Assembly (NCBI RefSeq): GCF_001083785.1
Contig: NZ_LAVL01000008.1
Coordinates: 59,989 to 123,988, forward strand
Length of the DNA: 64,000 nucleotides
Source of the DNA: Nonomuraea sp. SBT364
Lineage (GTDB): Bacteria > Actinomycetota > Actinomycetes > Streptosporangiales > Streptosporangiaceae
Reading direction: 5' to 3'
In this document: positions 62,906 to 64,000 of the stretch, one piece after another
How the letters are laid out: every line of letters starts with the position of its first letter
Numbering within the stretch: position 1 is the first letter of the stretch
Notes under the pieces: model-generated
Databases searched by the model: none
The model's input: only the letters and a program-made list of their open reading frames with translations
Told to the model about the DNA's origin: nothing
Translations under genes and position numbers: made by a program

Positions 62906-64000
62906 GTGGACGGGCGTGGGTTCCGGCAGGTGTTCGGGTACGGCGAGTTCCGGGGCCTGTGGCTGGGGGGCCTGCTGTCGCGGGCGGGGGATCAGCTGGC
63001 CCGGGTGGCGCTGGCCGTCATCGCCTACGAGCGCACCGGCTCCGCCGCGCTGACCGCCGTCGTCTACGCGCTCACGCTGGTGCCGGCGCTGGTCGGCGGG
63101 CCGCTGCTGGGATGGCTCGCCGACCGGTGGCCGCGACGCGAGGTGATGATCGGCGCGGATCTGGCCAGGATGGTGCTCATCGGCCTGGTCGCGATCCCGT
63201 GGATGCCGTTCCCGGTGCTGTGCGGGCTGGTGTTCGTGGCGCAGCTGCTCGACTCGCCGGCCAAGGCCGCGCGGATCGCCATGATCCCGGACATCCTGCC
63301 GGCCGGCGTCTATGCGACGGGGGTGGCGGTCAACTACCTCACCAGCCAGACGATGACGCTCCTCGGGTTCGCGGGCGGCGGGCTGGTCGTGGCCCTGGTG
63401 GGGCCGGGGGTCTCGCTGGCGATCGACGCGGCCACGTTCGCGGGGTGCGCGCTGATCACGGCGGTGACCGTACGGCGGCGGCCCGCGGCGGGGCGGCGGG
63501 ACGGGGGCGGCTCCTGGAGGGCGTCGACCGGGACCGGGCTGCGGCTGGTGACGGGGACGCCCCGGCTGCGCGGCCTGCTGGTGCTGGCGCTGATGTGCGC
63601 CTTCCACGTCATCCCCGAGGGGATCGCGGTGCCGTACGCGGCCTCGCTCGGGCTGGGGGCGGTCGAGGCCGGGCTGCTGATGGCGGCGATCCCGGTGGGG
63701 ACCGTGACGGGTGTGTTCCTGTTGACCCGGTACGTGCCGGTCGACGGGAGGTTACGGCTGATGGGGCCGATGGCGGTCGCCGCCGGTGTGCCCTTGGTGC
63801 TGAGCGTGTTCCAGCCCGGCTTCTGGGTGCTGCTCGGGTTGTGGGTGCTGACGGGGGCGCTGAGCTCGTACCAGGTGTCGGCGAACGCGGAGTTCGTCCG
63901 GATCGTGCCGCCGGAGCGGCGGGGGCAGGCGGGGGGGCTGGCCTCGTCGGCGCTGGGGGCGGGGCAGGGGGTGGGGGCCGGCTCTTATACACCTCTCCCA
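62906..64000 (+). CDS. MFS transporter, cut by the contig end
   Basis: An open frame from GTG 62906 (GRGFRQVFGYGEFRGLWLGG) to the window edge, ~365 residues, with AGGGGG 5 nt upstream. Reads DQLARVALAVIAYERTGSAA, MPFPVLCGLVFVAQLLDSPA, HVIPEGIAVPYAASLGLGA and MAAIPVGTVTGVFLLTRYV. It is paralogous to the transporter at 45834-47114. The last ~6 codons (after GVGAG) are adapter-derived and not real protein; the true C-terminus (~30-60 residues) is missing. Macrolide-type drug efflux is likely. Confidence 0.88.
   Translation, partial: MDGRGFRQVFGYGEFRGLWLGGLLSRAGDQLARVALAVIAYERTGSAALTAVVYALTLVPALVGGPLLGWLADRWPRREVMIGADLARMVLIGLVAIPWMPFPVLCGLVFVAQLLDSPAKAARIAMIPDILPAGVYATGVAVNYLTSQTMTLLGFAGGGLVVALVGPGVSLAIDAATFAGCALITAVTVRRRPAAGRRDGGGSWRASTGTGLRLVTGTPRLRGLLVLALMCAFHVIPEGIAVPYAASLGLGAVEAGLLMAAIPVGTVTGVFLLTRYVPVDGRLRLMGPMAVAAGVPLVLSVFQPGFWVLLGLWVLTGALSSYQVSANAEFVRIVPPERRGQAGGLASSALGAGQGVGAGSYTPLP
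63982..63998. other. Probable sequencing-adapter remnant (Tn5 mosaic end)
   Basis: CTCTTATACACCTCTCC agrees with the Tn5/Nextera mosaic-end sequence CTCTTATACACATCTCC except for one base. It breaks the reading frame and base composition of the MFS gene at the very end of the window. Most likely untrimmed adapter at a contig end. Confidence 0.75.

Noticed and set aside
1..64000. CRISPR array or rRNA genes
   Set aside because: No regularly spaced direct repeats and no rRNA-like sequence seen on reading; only the four tRNA genes listed.

Overview
The window is high-GC actinomycete DNA, about 70 percent GC with strong third-position G/C bias. Markers are a pSAM2-type integrative element, HxlR, ECF and SCO6745-type regulators, secreted S8 protease and CBM2 proteins. 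A filamentous genus of the Streptosporangiales (Nonomuraea-like) is my best guess, but that is inference. The last ~17 bases resemble a Tn5/Nextera adapter, so the right edge is probably a contig end.

Layout. 1-16.5 kb: accessory metabolism and regulators. These are a sulfotransferase, a redoxin lacking one cysteine, an alpha/beta hydrolase divergent from an ECF sigma factor, and two paralogous HxlR regulators with SCP2-like tails that sit behind near-identical operator sequences. There is also a TetR/amidohydrolase pair around an 11-bp inverted repeat, two overlapping RibD/DHFR-like reductases, a PPOX protein, an SCO6745-type regulator and a secreted type-B carboxylesterase.

16.5-27.1 kb: an arsenic/thiol-type stress island. 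A left arm (ArsO-like monooxygenase plus two decayed genes) diverges from an ArsR. A right arm runs as an operon: small CxxxC protein, a flavoprotein with CCG at both ends, a small winged-helix protein, an MFS pump, a second ArsR and a second ArsO-like enzyme. A convergent pair encodes an 80-residue peptide with four GCCG motifs, translationally coupled to a cytoplasmic M28 peptidase. The palindrome TTAGAT-N4-ATCTAA lies before the right-arm operon and before the CCG/M28 operon, with a degenerate copy before the second ArsR. This suggests one ArsR regulon.

27.1-31.5 kb: gene debris (a GNAT/response-regulator chimera, a fragment, a decayed IS1182-type transposase, a decayed tyrosine recombinase) around a secreted NucA/NucB-type protein and one hypothetical gene.

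31.6-44.2 kb: a 12.6-kb actinomycete integrative and conjugative element (AICE) inserted in tRNA-Lys(TTT) between 44-bp direct repeats. It carries Int, Xis, a RepSA-type initiator, an FtsK/Tra translocase, a Pra-like activator, a KorSA-like GntR repressor with two matching operators at the pra promoter, and an XRE/TPR regulator coupled to a flavoprotein. Its variable end holds two convergent low-GC genes with Vsr/DUF559-like nuclease domains, probable anti-phage cargo.

44.2-64 kb: chromosomal genes. These are a glutaryl-CoA dehydrogenase-like enzyme, PspC, MFS pumps, a zincin, a membrane metallophosphoesterase, tRNA-Glu/Asp/Phe with a strong terminator, a haloalkane dehalogenase-like hydrolase, a membrane NACHT NTPase and an MBL-fold protein. 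They are followed by a TrmB/LuxR regulator convergent with a secreted subtilase, a secreted GH/FN3/CBM2 enzyme, and two MFS pumps preceded by tiny leader peptides and hairpins.
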